Source: Acetatifactor sp.
GTDB lineage: Bacteria > Bacillota > Clostridia > Lachnospirales > Lachnospiraceae
Reading direction: 5' to 3'
Length of the DNA stretch: 64,000 nt
Assembly: GCA_024693365.1 (NCBI GenBank)
Contig: JAILLF010000031.1
Location: 1-64,000 of the forward strand
Part shown: piece by piece, positions 15,288-22,789 of the stretch
How the letters are laid out: each line of letters begins with the position of its first letter
Numbering within the stretch: the stretch's first letter is position 1
Notes under the pieces: generated by a model
Seen by the model: only the letters and a program-made list of their open reading frames with translations
Database searches by the model: none
What the model was told of the DNA's origin: nothing
Made by a program: the position numbers and the translations under genes

Positions 15288-17918
15288 ATGGAAAACAAAG
15301 GTTTAACGTCAGCCGAGGTGGCAGAGCGAGCGAAGGAAGGGAGAAACGTCCTCACCCAGGGAAAGAAGAAAAGTCTCTTTTCCATGATCTTGGGGCAGTT
15401 TGCATCACCGCTCTTGCTGCTGCTGATCGCTGCAAGCGTCATTTCCATCGCGACGGGCGAGATCATTGACGGTATCATTATTATCGTGGTTGTGCTTGCA
15501 AACGTGATCATTGGCACCGTTCAGGAGGTGTCCGCGGAGAAGTCCGTGGAAGCGCTCAAGCAGATCAATGCGTCCACGGCAGTTGTCATCCGTGACGGTG
15601 AGCAGAAGGAGATCCCTGCAGCTGATCTGGTGGTTGGCGATTACGTGGTACTGGAGGCAGGACGCGTGGTGCCGGCTGATCTTCAGCTGGTACAGACGAG
15701 CTCCCTGAAACTGAATGAATCCGCACTGACGGGCGAGAGCCTTGCAGTGGAAAAGGATTGCAATGAGAAGAGTGACGAGAAGACACCGCTGGGTGACCGC
15801 AAGGATAAGGCATTCATGTCAACGCTTGTGGAATATGGCCGCGGCGACGGCATCGTTGAGAAGATTGGCGACAACACTGAGATCGGTAAGATTTCCAGCA
15901 TGCTTCACAAGATCACGAAGCAGGAGACGCCGCTTCAGAAGAACCTGAACAGCATCTCCATGGTGCTCGGCATTGCAGGCGTCGTTCTCTGCATTCTGAT
16001 GTTTGTGTGCCAGCTCTTTGTATACAACACTGAAATCGTTGAGACCTTGATGATCTCGATCGCGTTTGCGGTAGCCGTAATTCCGGAAGGGCTTGCCACC
16101 GTGGTAACGCTGGTGCTCTCCGCCGGAATCCAGAAGATGAGTAAGCGCAACGCCATCGTAAAGCAGATTCATGCAGTGGAAACGCTCGGAGCCGTGAACG
16201 TCATTTGTTCCGACAAGACGGGTACGCTGACTCAGAATAAAATGACCGTCGTAAAATGGTATATGCTCGGCGGAGAGATCGATGCAAAGAACGTTCAGCA
16301 TGATCACCCTGTGTTTGCAAAGATGCTCGAAGGCTTCCTTGCATGTAATGACGCAAAGTATTCCGTAGAGACCGGCGAGGAGATCGGCGATCCCACGGAG
16401 ACCGCGTTCATCAAGTACGCAAAGGATAATCAGCTTGGATATGACCTGATCATGTCCGACATTACCCGTTTTGACGAGATTCCTTTTGATTCCGACAGAA
16501 AGATGATGACGACCCTTGGCCACGTGGTCAGGAATGGCGTCACCACGGACGTTTCTTATACAAAGGGTGCAATCGACTCCGTCATCGTAAGGTGTAACCG
16601 CATTCTTGACGAAAACGGCGTGAGGGAGATCACGAACGAAGACGTGCTTCTCGCTACGAGATCCGCCGAAAAGATGAGCTCTGACGCGCTTCGCGTGCTT
16701 GCCCTGGCTTATCGTGAGGGCGATGCGGCGCCGCAGGAGAAGGATATGATCTTCGTTGGACTTGCAGCAATGATCGATCCTCCGAAGCCCGGCGTTAAGG
16801 AGACCGTGGATGAGTGTCATCATGCGGGCATCGAGGTTGCAATGATTACGGGTGACCATAAGATTACTGCATTTGCGATTGCAAAGGAACTGGACATCGC
16901 CACGGACGTCTCCCAGAGCATCTCCGGCGCGGAAATCGACGCGATGGATCCTGAAGAGTTCCGCAAGAATGTTTTGAATTACCGCGTGTTTGCGCGCGTG
17001 TCTCCTGAAAATAAGGTGCAGATCGTGCAGGCATTCCAGTCTCACGGGAAGATTTGTTCCATGACGGGTGACGGCGTGAATGACGCTCCTTCCCTGAAGG
17101 CAGCAGACATCGGCGTGGCCATGGGCATTGGCGGAACGGAAGTGGCGAAGGATGCCGCTGAGGTGATCCTCGTGGATGACAATTTCATCACCATCAAAAA
17201 TGCCGTGATGGAAGGCCGCAACCTGTTTAATAACATCAAGAAATCCGTTGTTTATTTGCTGAGATCGAACTTTGGCGAGGTGGTGCTGATGGCATCCTCC
17301 ATCTTTGCGGGACTGTCCTCACCCCTTTCCACCATCCAGATCCTTTGGGTGAACCTGCTAACTGACACGGCGCCCTCGCTGGCGCTGGGCATGGACGTGG
17401 GCTCTGACGCCGTAATGAATGAAAAGCCGAGAGACGTAAAGTCCGGTATTTTGAATAAGGGCGACTACTTGAATATCATTCTTCAGGGCGTGATCAGCGG
17501 TGCGGTTGCGTTGCTTGCCTTCCTGCTTCCCGTGATCTCGCAGTATGGAACGGGGGACATTCTGGGGCATCTGAGCGGTAATGATGAGCTTCTAAAGCTT
17601 TGCAGAACCTACTGCTTTAGCACGCTGGCGATCAACGAGATGCTGATGGCTTACGTCTGCAAGACCAAGGGCAGCCTTGCTTTTGCCACGAAGGAATCGT
17701 GGAACAACAAGGCTCTGAACGTGATCACCTTGATCGGGATTCTGTTGCAGATCGGCGTTCTCGTCATTGCACCCCTTAGAACGCTCTTAAAGCTTGCGAA
17801 GGTGGACTGGATCGACATTGGAACGATCCTGCTCGTCGCAGTGGTTGGCGTAATGGTAAACGCTGCAATCACGCTTGCAAAGGAAAGACTTGACATTAAG
17901 AGAGAGAGAAACCTGTAA
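15288..17918 (+). CDS. Cation-transporting P-type ATPase (Ca2+-type, P2)
   Basis: An 876-residue P2-type ATPase. The actuator loop has LTGES (SALTGESLAVE), the phosphorylated Asp is D309 in CSDKTGTLTQNKM, the hinge is MTGDGVNDAPSLK, and about ten membrane helices are placed as in SERCA/PMR1. The membrane-4 motif is VIPEGLATVVTLVLS and the membrane-6 motif NLLTDTAPSLALGMD; both fit Ca2+ ATPases, though Na+ or K+ cannot be excluded. It should pump cations out of the cell using ATP. RBS AGGAGAGG lies upstream. It has its own promoter and terminator and so is transcribed alone. Confidence 0.93.
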   Translation: MENKGLTSAEVAERAKEGRNVLTQGKKKSLFSMILGQFASPLLLLLIAASVISIATGEIIDGIIIIVVVLANVIIGTVQEVSAEKSVEALKQINASTAVVIRDGEQKEIPAADLVVGDYVVLEAGRVVPADLQLVQTSSLKLNESALTGESLAVEKDCNEKSDEKTPLGDRKDKAFMSTLVEYGRGDGIVEKIGDNTEIGKISSMLHKITKQETPLQKNLNSISMVLGIAGVVLCILMFVCQLFVYNTEIVETLMISIAFAVAVIPEGLATVVTLVLSAGIQKMSKRNAIVKQIHAVETLGAVNVICSDKTGTLTQNKMTVVKWYMLGGEIDAKNVQHDHPVFAKMLEGFLACNDAKYSVETGEEIGDPTETAFIKYAKDNQLGYDLIMSDITRFDEIPFDSDRKMMTTLGHVVRNGVTTDVSYTKGAIDSVIVRCNRILDENGVREITNEDVLLATRSAEKMSSDALRVLALAYREGDAAPQEKDMIFVGLAAMIDPPKPGVKETVDECHHAGIEVAMITGDHKITAFAIAKELDIATDVSQSISGAEIDAMDPEEFRKNVLNYRVFARVSPENKVQIVQAFQSHGKICSMTGDGVNDAPSLKAADIGVAMGIGGTEVAKDAAEVILVDDNFITIKNAVMEGRNLFNNIKKSVVYLLRSNFGEVVLMASSIFAGLSSPLSTIQILWVNLLTDTAPSLALGMDVGSDAVMNEKPRDVKSGILNKGDYLNIILQGVISGAVALLAFLLPVISQYGTGDILGHLSGNDELLKLCRTYCFSTLAINEMLMAYVCKTKGSLAFATKESWNNKALNVITLIGILLQIGVLVIAPLRTLLKLAKVDWIDIGTILLVAVVGVMVNAAITLAKERLDIKRERNL

Positions 17919-17948
17919 GGCGAAACAAGCTAAGGAAACGTATGATGG

Positions 17949-17983
17949 ACTGCACGTTAATGGATTTAACGTGCAGTTTTTTT
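17949..17983 (+). terminator. Terminator of the P-type ATPase gene
   Basis: A perfect 12-bp stem (ACTGCACGTTAA at 17949-17960, TTAACGTGCAGT at 17966-17977), five-base loop, then seven T. Confidence 0.95.
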
Positions 17984-18224
17984 GCCTTTTTTGAGAGGTG
18001 TCTTTGCGGTAAGATAATCTGTGAAAGAAAACAAAGAGATATGGCAAATAGAAAGACTTAGACAAGAGGACCTGACAACTGGTAACTGACTTAAAGCAAA
18101 GGCTAAAGGCAAAGGCTAGAGGTTAATGATAAGACGAATGATTCGGAAGCGGACTTAAGGAAAGTGTTTAAGGAAGGTCCTCAAGAATCAGATTTAAGTA
18201 TAACGTGGAAAAGGAGGGAAACAT
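17984..18224. other. Gene-free stretch before the LURP-one gene
   Basis: No open frame with a ribosome site is seen. The stretch holds short purine-rich direct repeats (AAAGGCTA-like at about 18095-18120). A TATAAC at about 18200 might be a -10 for the next gene, but no -35 is convincing. Confidence 0.4.
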
Positions 18225-18836
18225 ATGGGAGCTTTTTCGAAGGTTCATAGATTTCACAGCGCTGGAGAAGGGGCAAACGTTAATAACGTGGATCGTTTCG
18301 GAACCCCTGCATACTCTCTGTATACCAGCACGAAGGTTTTTACCTTACATCATCATATTTCCGTGACGGATGAAAACGGAAGAGAGGTTTACGTGGCGAG
18401 GACGAAGTTCCCGTCGCTTCATGACAAGACTGAGATTTACAAGGCCTCCGGTGAGCACGTGGCACACGTTCAGAGGAAGATTTTTACGCTCCATGAGAGA
18501 CACTTTGTTACCATGGAGAGCGGCATGGAGTTTCAGATTTCAAACGAGTTGTTCCATATTATCAAGGACGTCACCAATATTGAAGGTCTTGGCTGGCAGC
18601 TTCGGGGCAACATACTTGCTTTGAACTTTGAATTATATGACAGCGTGGGTAACATTGTGGCAGTGATCGGCCAAAAGATGCTGTCGATTCACGACAAGTA
18701 TTGCATTGACGTGTATCAGAGGGAATTCGAGGAAATCGCCGTTACCATTCTGATTACGCTGCAGCACATGATCCGTGACAGGGAGAATTCTTCTTCCAGC
18801 GGCTCCTCCGGCGGTAGCGCTTCCTCCGGCGGTTGA
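18225..18836 (+). CDS. LURP-one-related (tubby-like) protein
   Basis: A 203-residue protein starting at ATG 18225 behind AAGGAGGG. It has the repeated beta-strand plan of LURP-one/YxjI proteins: 'YSLYTSTKVFTLHHHISVTDENGREVY', then a second register 'HVQRKIFTLHERHFVTMESG', then 'LALNFELYDSVGNIVAVIGQKMLSIHDKYCIDVY'. Related folds bind membranes in eukaryotic phospholipid scramblases, but the bacterial role is unknown. The last 15 residues are a Ser/Gly tail (SSSSGSSGGSASSGG), possibly a flexible linker. No signal peptide, so it is predicted cytosolic. A 12-bp hairpin follows the gene. Confidence 0.8.
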   Translation: MGAFSKVHRFHSAGEGANVNNVDRFGTPAYSLYTSTKVFTLHHHISVTDENGREVYVARTKFPSLHDKTEIYKASGEHVAHVQRKIFTLHERHFVTMESGMEFQISNELFHIIKDVTNIEGLGWQLRGNILALNFELYDSVGNIVAVIGQKMLSIHDKYCIDVYQREFEEIAVTILITLQHMIRDRENSSSSGSSGGSASSGG

Positions 18837-18842
18837 GATGAC

Positions 18843-18890
18843 GGTGCCCATCAGCCAAATGCCATGCATTAGACTGATGGGCATCTCTTT
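18843..18890 (+). terminator. Hairpin terminator after the LURP-one gene
   Basis: GGTGCCCATCAG (18843-18854) pairs with CTGATGGGCATC (18874-18885) with one wobble; the loop is 19 bases and the T-run is interrupted (CTCTTT). Confidence 0.65.
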
Positions 18891-18895
18891 AAACT

Positions 18896-18979
18896 GAATT
18901 TGGGTGTTTCTGCAAGCGGTGCAAGGATGCACCGAATTGGCTGCCGGAGCTTGCTCACGGGCAGCCAAATTCGCGTGCA
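18896..18979 (+). other. Nested hairpins with alternative pairing, possible structured RNA
   Basis: GGTGCA/TGCACC (18918-18923, 18928-18933) forms a tetraloop hairpin. Next to it GAATTGGCTGCC (18934-18945) pairs with the stretch 18960-18972. The sequence CCAAATTC within that second strand can instead pair perfectly with GAATTTGG at 18896-18903, so two folds compete. No promoter or gene is assigned to it. Confidence 0.3.
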
Positions 18980-19237
18980 GACTTATATCGCGACAGCGCA
19001 ACATCATTCCCCGTTTACTGCATGTGTGTTGCTTTTTCATATCGCCGTACTGACCTTTCTGGCGAGGCATTCCTCGGAAGATTTTTGTTCACTTTACCTC
19101 CCGTGAGGGCGCTGTCCCTTTTAGTGAGGCATTCCTTGAAGAATCAGAGTTTGTCGAGATCAAATTACTTAAATCATTGGCATTGGCAGAGTGCGTTTGT
19201 AAGACTTACCGCTTAGAATCGGAAATCATAGGATTCA
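18980..19237. other. Gene-free stretch before the repeat arrays
   Basis: Open frames of 60-70 codons occur but have no ribosome sites and no protein-like composition. A short direct repeat (GAGGCATTCCT(C/T)G(G/A)AAG) occurs at about 19062 and 19125. I see no gene here. Confidence 0.4.
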
Positions 19238-19365
19238 GCCGTAGTCTCTTGGAAGAAGATACCCCTCAGGAGCAGGAAATGACGAAATTAGCCGTAGTCC
19301 CTTGGAAGAAGCTACCCCTGAGGAGCAGAAAATGACGGAAACGGCCGTAGTCTCTCAAAATCACT
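19238..19365. repeat. 53-bp tandem repeat, about 2.4 copies
   Basis: Units start with GCCGTAGTC at 19238, 19291 and 19344 (exactly 53 bp apart). Each holds CTTGGAAGAAG and ACCCCT(C/G)AGGAGCAG; the third copy breaks off and runs into the 52-bp palindromic array. Confidence 0.85.
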
Positions 19366-19973
19366 GCTTGCCTGGAAGGGAAAAATGGAGTGCAGGCAAG
19401 TAAAAGGAACGAAGAGTACTTGCCTAAGAAGCAAAAAAGGAATGCAGGCAAGTAAAAGGAACGAAGAGTACTTGCCTGAGAAGCAAAAAAGGAATGCAGG
19501 CAAGTAAAAGGAACGAAGAGTACTTGCCTGAGAAGCAAAAAAGGAATGCAGGCAAGTAAAAGGAACGAAGAGTACTTGCCTGCAAAGGAAAAAAGGAATG
19601 CAGGCAAGTAAAAGGAACGAAGAGTACTTGCCTGCAAAGGAAAAATGGAATCCAGGCAAGTAAAAGGAACGAAGAGTACTTGCCTGAGAAGCAAAAAAGG
19701 AGTGCAGGCAAGTAAAAGGGGCGGAGAATACTTGCCTGCAAAGGAAAAAAGGAATGCAGGCAAGTAAAAGGAACGAAGAGTACTTGCCTAGAAGGGAAAA
19801 ATGGAGTGCAGGCAAGTAAAAGGAACGAAGAGTACTTGCCTGCAAAGGAAAAAAGGAATGCAGGCAAGTAAAAGGAACGAAGAGTACTTGCCTGGAAGGG
19901 AAAATGGAATGCAGGCAAGTAAAAGGGGCGGAAAATACTTGCTTGGAAGGGAAAAAAGGAATCCAGGCAAGCA
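19366..19973. repeat. Tandem array of 52-bp units, each containing a palindrome (11 full copies)
   Basis: Each unit carries the inverted pair CAGGCAAGTA ... TACTTGCCTG around a 14-base centre, then an 18-base A/G-rich linker. Units start (CAGGCAAGTA) at 19393, 19445, 19497, 19549, 19601, 19653, 19705, 19757, 19809, 19861 and 19912; a twelfth at 19964 decays. A half unit precedes the first. Spacing is 52 bp throughout except one of 51. Centres are AAAGGAACGAAGAG, or a GGGGCGG variant in units 7 and 11; linkers come in about three versions. The period is not a multiple of three and stops break the frames, so it is not a protein-coding repeat. Confidence 0.95.
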
Positions 19974-19995
19974 GAAAAGCATAGGCGTAAAGAAA

Positions 19996-20024
19996 TCGAC
20001 AAAATTCTTCATACGTGATACAAT
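19996..20024 (+). promoter_or_regulatory. Promoter at the end of the 52-bp array
   Basis: TCGACA (19996-20001), 17 bases, TACAAT (20019-20024) with TGA before the -10. It would drive the small gene at 20067. Confidence 0.7.
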
Positions 20025-20066
20025 GGTTTCGTAGCTTAGAGGTTCAGTTTCGCAAAGGAAGAATAA

Positions 20067-20252
20067 ATGAACAGTCTTGTAAAGTTGGAGATCACGAATC
20101 AAATGTTGAATTGCCGGAATTTTATCCGTTCGGTTAAGAGGGCCGCGCTGCGGGATAATGGAAAGATCGACAGAAAGGAGCTCCGGACCATGCGGAAGCT
20201 GGCGCGGGCAACGGAACGGTATTTCCGGGAATTGCAAAGACTGTCGAAGTGA
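20067..20252 (+). CDS. Small basic protein, 61 residues, unknown
   Basis: MNSLVKLEITNQMLNCRNFIRSV... starts at 20067 behind AAAGGAAG with a good promoter 43 bases upstream. It is strongly basic and predicted helical (VKRAALRDNGKIDRKELRTMRKLARATERYFRELQRLSK). It has no membrane segment and no motif I know. Its position directly after the palindromic array, with the promoter touching the array, makes it a candidate for a DNA- or RNA-binding partner of the repeats, but that is inference from location. A hairpin about 90 bases downstream may end its transcript. Confidence 0.6.
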   Translation: MNSLVKLEITNQMLNCRNFIRSVKRAALRDNGKIDRKELRTMRKLARATERYFRELQRLSK

Positions 20253-20341
20253 AAATAATTAAGTCTACACGTCAAATCAGAATGACGCATCAAAACATTA
20301 AACCCAAATAAAGAATTCAAATGATAAATCCAAATGAAGAG

Positions 20342-20385
20342 GGCGAGTGACAAGAAAGTTTGTTACTCGCCTTCATGCATATTTT
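20342..20385 (+). terminator. Probable terminator after the small basic protein gene
   Basis: GGCGAGTGACAA (20342-20353) pairs with TTGTTACTCGCC (20360-20371) with one wobble around a six-base loop. The T-run comes a little late (ATTTTT at 20381-20386). Confidence 0.6.
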
Positions 20386-20399
20386 TCCATAATTTCATG

Positions 20400-20490
20400 C
20401 CGCAAGCAAAAGCCATGCCAGAGGCAAAAGCAATGCATCATGGAAAAACCATGCCAGAGGCAAAAGTCATGCCTGCTCAAGTTTTTTAAC
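20400..20490. repeat. Short direct repeats (CATGCCAGAGGCAAAAG)
   Basis: CATGCCAGAGGCAAAAG occurs twice about 40 bases apart (near 20414 and 20453), with partial CATGCC and GCAAAAGC copies between. The stretch is non-coding and lies between the terminator at 20342 and the promoter at 20562. Confidence 0.6.
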
Positions 20491-20561
20491 GTAAAAGCAT
20501 AGATTTCATTCCTCATGCAAAAATTATCATTAGGAAGTGGGATGGATCTGGGGATCATGCA

Positions 20562-20590
20562 TTGCGAATTATGGGAAAAAGTGGTAAAAT
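20562..20590 (+). promoter_or_regulatory. Promoter of the D-lactate dehydrogenase-like gene
   Basis: TTGCGA (20562-20567), 17 bases, TAAAAT (20585-20590) with TGG before the -10. Confidence 0.75.
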
Positions 20591-20623
20591 AAACATAGTT
20601 TTTTAAGAAAGAGAGGGGTGGCA

Positions 20624-21613
20624 ATGAAGGTATTATTTTATGCAGCCAAGGTATATGATAAAAAGTCTTTTGGAAACGTGCTGGAACAGTTCCCGGAGAT
20701 CACGATCGATTATATTGACCCGGAGTTGGAGCCGAGAACGGCAGTGCTGGCAAAGGGCTATGACGCCGTTTGCGCATTTGTGAGTGCTGACGTTGGCGCG
20801 GAGACGCTGGCCATTTTGAAGGACTGCGGCGTGATGGCAGTGCTGATGAGGTGTGCGGGATTTAACAACGTGGACGTGGATAAGGCGAAGGAACTGGGCA
20901 TTATTGTAAAGCGCGTTCCGGGATACTCTCCGGAATCCGTGGCGGAGCTTGCCATGGCGCTGGCGCTCGCCGTGAACAGAAGACTCTACAAGGCTTATAA
21001 TAAGGTGCGTGAAAACGACTATACGCTGAAGGGACTGCGCGGCGTGAATTTTTACGGCAAGACTGCAGGAATTGTTGGAACGGGAAAGATTGGAGCGGCA
21101 ATGTGCAGGATCTGCCGCGGCTTTGGCATGCGCGTGATCGCGTATGACGTGTATCAGAATCCCGCGCTCTCGGATTTTGTTGAGTATGTTACCATGGACG
21201 AGCTTCTTGCGCAGAGTGACTTAATTTCCCTGCATTGTCCGTTGATGGACAGCACGTATCACATGATCAACATCGAATCCATCAAGAAAATGAAGGATGG
21301 CGTGATTCTGGTGAATACTTCGAGAGGTGCGCTGGTGAATACACAGGAGCTGATCGAAGGCATCCGCTTGAATAAGTTCCTGGGCGTTGGACTTGACGTA
21401 TATGAGGAGGAGACGGGCAACGTTTACGAGGACCGCTCGGATGACATTATGGAGCATTCCGTTACGGCAAGACTCCTTGCCTTCCCCAACGTGATGATCA
21501 CCTCGCATCAAGGATTCTATACGCTGGAGGCGCTTGCAGCCATAGCAGAGACAACGCTTCAGAATCTGATGGACGCAAAGGAAGGAAAGCGGACTCCGAA
21601 TGACGTCGCCTAA
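20624..21613 (+). CDS. D-2-hydroxyacid dehydrogenase (D-lactate dehydrogenase type)
   Basis: A 329-residue NAD-dependent enzyme. The start at ATG 20624 has GAGAGGGG six bases upstream; a GTG at 20618 lies inside that site. The Rossmann loop is GIVGTGKIGAAM. The three catalytic residues of the family are visible: Arg in VNTSRGALVN, Glu in GLDVYEEE, His in TSHQGFYTLEA. The pattern 'GLDVYEEE' and the length fit D-lactate dehydrogenase, reducing pyruvate to D-lactate with NADH during fermentation. Another 2-hydroxyacid substrate remains possible. It is transcribed from its own promoter; the broken gene at 21642 follows. Confidence 0.9.
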   Translation: MKVLFYAAKVYDKKSFGNVLEQFPEITIDYIDPELEPRTAVLAKGYDAVCAFVSADVGAETLAILKDCGVMAVLMRCAGFNNVDVDKAKELGIIVKRVPGYSPESVAELAMALALAVNRRLYKAYNKVRENDYTLKGLRGVNFYGKTAGIVGTGKIGAAMCRICRGFGMRVIAYDVYQNPALSDFVEYVTMDELLAQSDLISLHCPLMDSTYHMINIESIKKMKDGVILVNTSRGALVNTQELIEGIRLNKFLGVGLDVYEEETGNVYEDRSDDIMEHSVTARLLAFPNVMITSHQGFYTLEALAAIAETTLQNLMDAKEGKRTPNDVA

Positions 21614-21641
21614 AACCGAAAGAGATTTGAGGAACGGGCAA

Positions 21642-22344
21642 ATGAAAAAGAAACGTCGGAAAATGCAATGGATAACGCGAATCTGCGGAGGCATGTTGGC
21701 AGCCTGGTTTGTCATGGCTTTATGCACGCCCGTGTTTCTGCATGCCGCGGGGAGCAATGCAGGTAAGAAAATTACCGTGGATGATGCGGGGCACAGTGAA
21801 GGGTTTGCCGCGATCCTTTAATACTAATCTGAACGGCGGCACTTATCAATTTGTGATGAGGCTGAATGATTTTTCCGGCAGCGGAAGCAAAGAGATTGTC
21901 GTTACCATCATAAAGCAGAAGGCACTGATTGAGCAGCTCTGGTTTCAGATCACGTGCGTGATCCTGATCCTTGCAATGATCGCGAACGTCGTGATGCATT
22001 ACGTGCGTAAAAAAACAAAGGCCCTCTTGAAAAAGCAAGCGGAAAACAAGCAGCTGATCCGCGAGATCACGGAAGCCTTCGCAATGACAATCGACATGAA
22101 GGATCGTTATACGCGAGGTCATTCCACGAGAGTGGCAGAATATACGGCAATGCTGGCGAGGGAACTGGGATATGACGAGGAGACGGTGGAGAAATACCGC
22201 AACATTGCCCTCTTGCATGACATCGGAAAGATCGGCGTGTCGCCTGAAGTGCTGAATAAGCAGGAAAAGCAGGCCGAGGAGGAGCGAAGGGCTGAGGAGG
22301 CAAAGGCAGCCGTAGAAGAGAGTAAAGCCAAAGGGGCCGATTGA
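21642..22344 (+). pseudogene. Broken receptor gene: signal peptide, Y_Y_Y domain, membrane helix, cut HD-GYP domain
   Basis: The start (MKKKRRKMQWITRICGGMLA...VFLHAAG) is a signal peptide in one frame that stops at about 21821. Just there a second frame continues with a Y_Y_Y-type strand set (NLNGGTYQFVMRLNDFSGSG), a membrane helix (FQITCVILILAMIANVVMHYV) and an HD-GYP phosphodiesterase start (TIDMKDRYTRGHSTRVAEY ... LLHDIGKIGVSPEVLNK). The HD domain then ends abruptly in an Ala/Glu/Lys tail, so the GYP half is missing. The missing middle is probably the beta-propeller sensor usual before Y_Y_Y. The remains suggest a once-complete c-di-GMP-degrading receptor that lost its sensor by an out-of-frame deletion and its end by another event. 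Confidence 0.75.
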
Positions 22345-22393
22345 TAAGGGAGAGAAAGTGAAAACGAAGAGGCCGTTTGATAAGGGAGAGAGG
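22342..22393. repeat. Direct repeat at the end of the broken HD-GYP gene
   Basis: (A/T)TTGATAAGGGAGAGA preceded by GGCCG occurs twice, 35 bp apart (about 22341 and 22376). The first copy contains the stop of the pseudogene, the second runs into a terminator. This looks like a small tandem duplication that could have helped to delete the 3' part. Confidence 0.6.
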
Positions 22394-22416
22394 CGTTAAG
22401 CCCCTCTCTCTTTTTT
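22386..22416 (+). terminator. Terminator before the YtrA-like operon
   Basis: GAGAGAGG (22386-22393) pairs with CCTCTCTC (22403-22410), followed by six T. Confidence 0.85.
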
Positions 22417-22453
22417 ATTCATGCATGGAGGGAAAATATTATTGCAAAATCTA

Positions 22454-22482
22454 TTGACAAAACGTAAGGTTAGATGTATTAT
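22454..22482 (+). promoter_or_regulatory. Promoter of the YtrA-like ABC operon
   Basis: TTGACA (22454-22459), 17 bases, TATTAT (22477-22482). It lies about 100 bases before the first gene; the operator at 22484 touches the -10. Confidence 0.88.
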
Positions 22483-22483
22483 G

Positions 22484-22504
22484 TGTATTACAAGGTGCAA
22501 TACA
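22484..22504. promoter_or_regulatory. Palindromic operator, probable YtrA/GntR binding site
   Basis: TGTATTACA (22484-22492), AGG, TGCAATACA (22496-22504): nine-base arms with one mismatch. It covers the expected transcription start just after the -10, the right place for a repressor. The operon's fifth gene encodes a YtrA-type GntR regulator, which usually controls its own operon. Confidence 0.75.
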
Positions 22505-22585
22505 AATAATGCAACATATATAAATAAATGATGAAAATTGTAAGGGAGACGGTCGGAGGACCAAGATCCGGGAAAGGAGAATCAT

Positions 22586-22789
22586 ATGCCTGAAGTAAAA
22601 GAGATGTTACCGTTTTTGATTCCAGTTATCATTGCAGAGATTGCTTTGCTGGCGTATACGCTGAGGCACGTGCTGACGCATGAGAATTACAAGCGTGGTA
22701 ACCGCATGCTGTGGGTGATTGTCTGCATTGTGGGAATGGAGTTTATTGGACCGATTTTGTATTTTCTTCTTGGAAAGGAAGATGCGTGA
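22586..22789 (+). CDS. PLDc_N-type two-helix membrane protein
   Basis: A 67-residue protein starting at ATG 22586 behind AAAGGAG. Two membrane helices (about 8-28 and 42-62) frame a short loop (RHVLTHENYKRGNRMLW), ending in GPILYFLLGKEDA. This is the phospholipase D-nuclease N-terminal (PLDc_N) pattern, also found as a free small protein in ABC operons. Its stop overlaps the ATPase start by one base (TGATG). It is the first gene of the operator-controlled operon and may help to assemble the exporter; its function is unproven. Confidence 0.8.
   Translation: MPEVKEMLPFLIPVIIAEIALLAYTLRHVLTHENYKRGNRMLWVIVCIVGMEFIGPILYFLLGKEDA

Noticed and set aside
15819..17045. 408-residue open frame on the minus strand
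   Set aside because: Antisense to the P-type ATPase, His/Arg/Leu-rich, no ribosome site or homology.
18900..19216. Two overlapping plus-strand frames of 64-68 codons
   Set aside because: No ribosome sites, no protein-like pattern, and the first covers hairpin-forming non-coding sequence.
19366..19973. CRISPR array
   Set aside because: Repeat-spacer layout looks superficially right, but the 18-base linkers are nearly constant, not unique, and no cas genes are in the window.
19266..20002. Minus-strand proteins of 165-192 residues rich in FLLLACIPF/KYSSFL
   Set aside because: They are open in all three frames only because the 52-bp repeat lacks stops on that strand; the same sequence read in shifting frames gives the same peptides, and no ribosome site is present.
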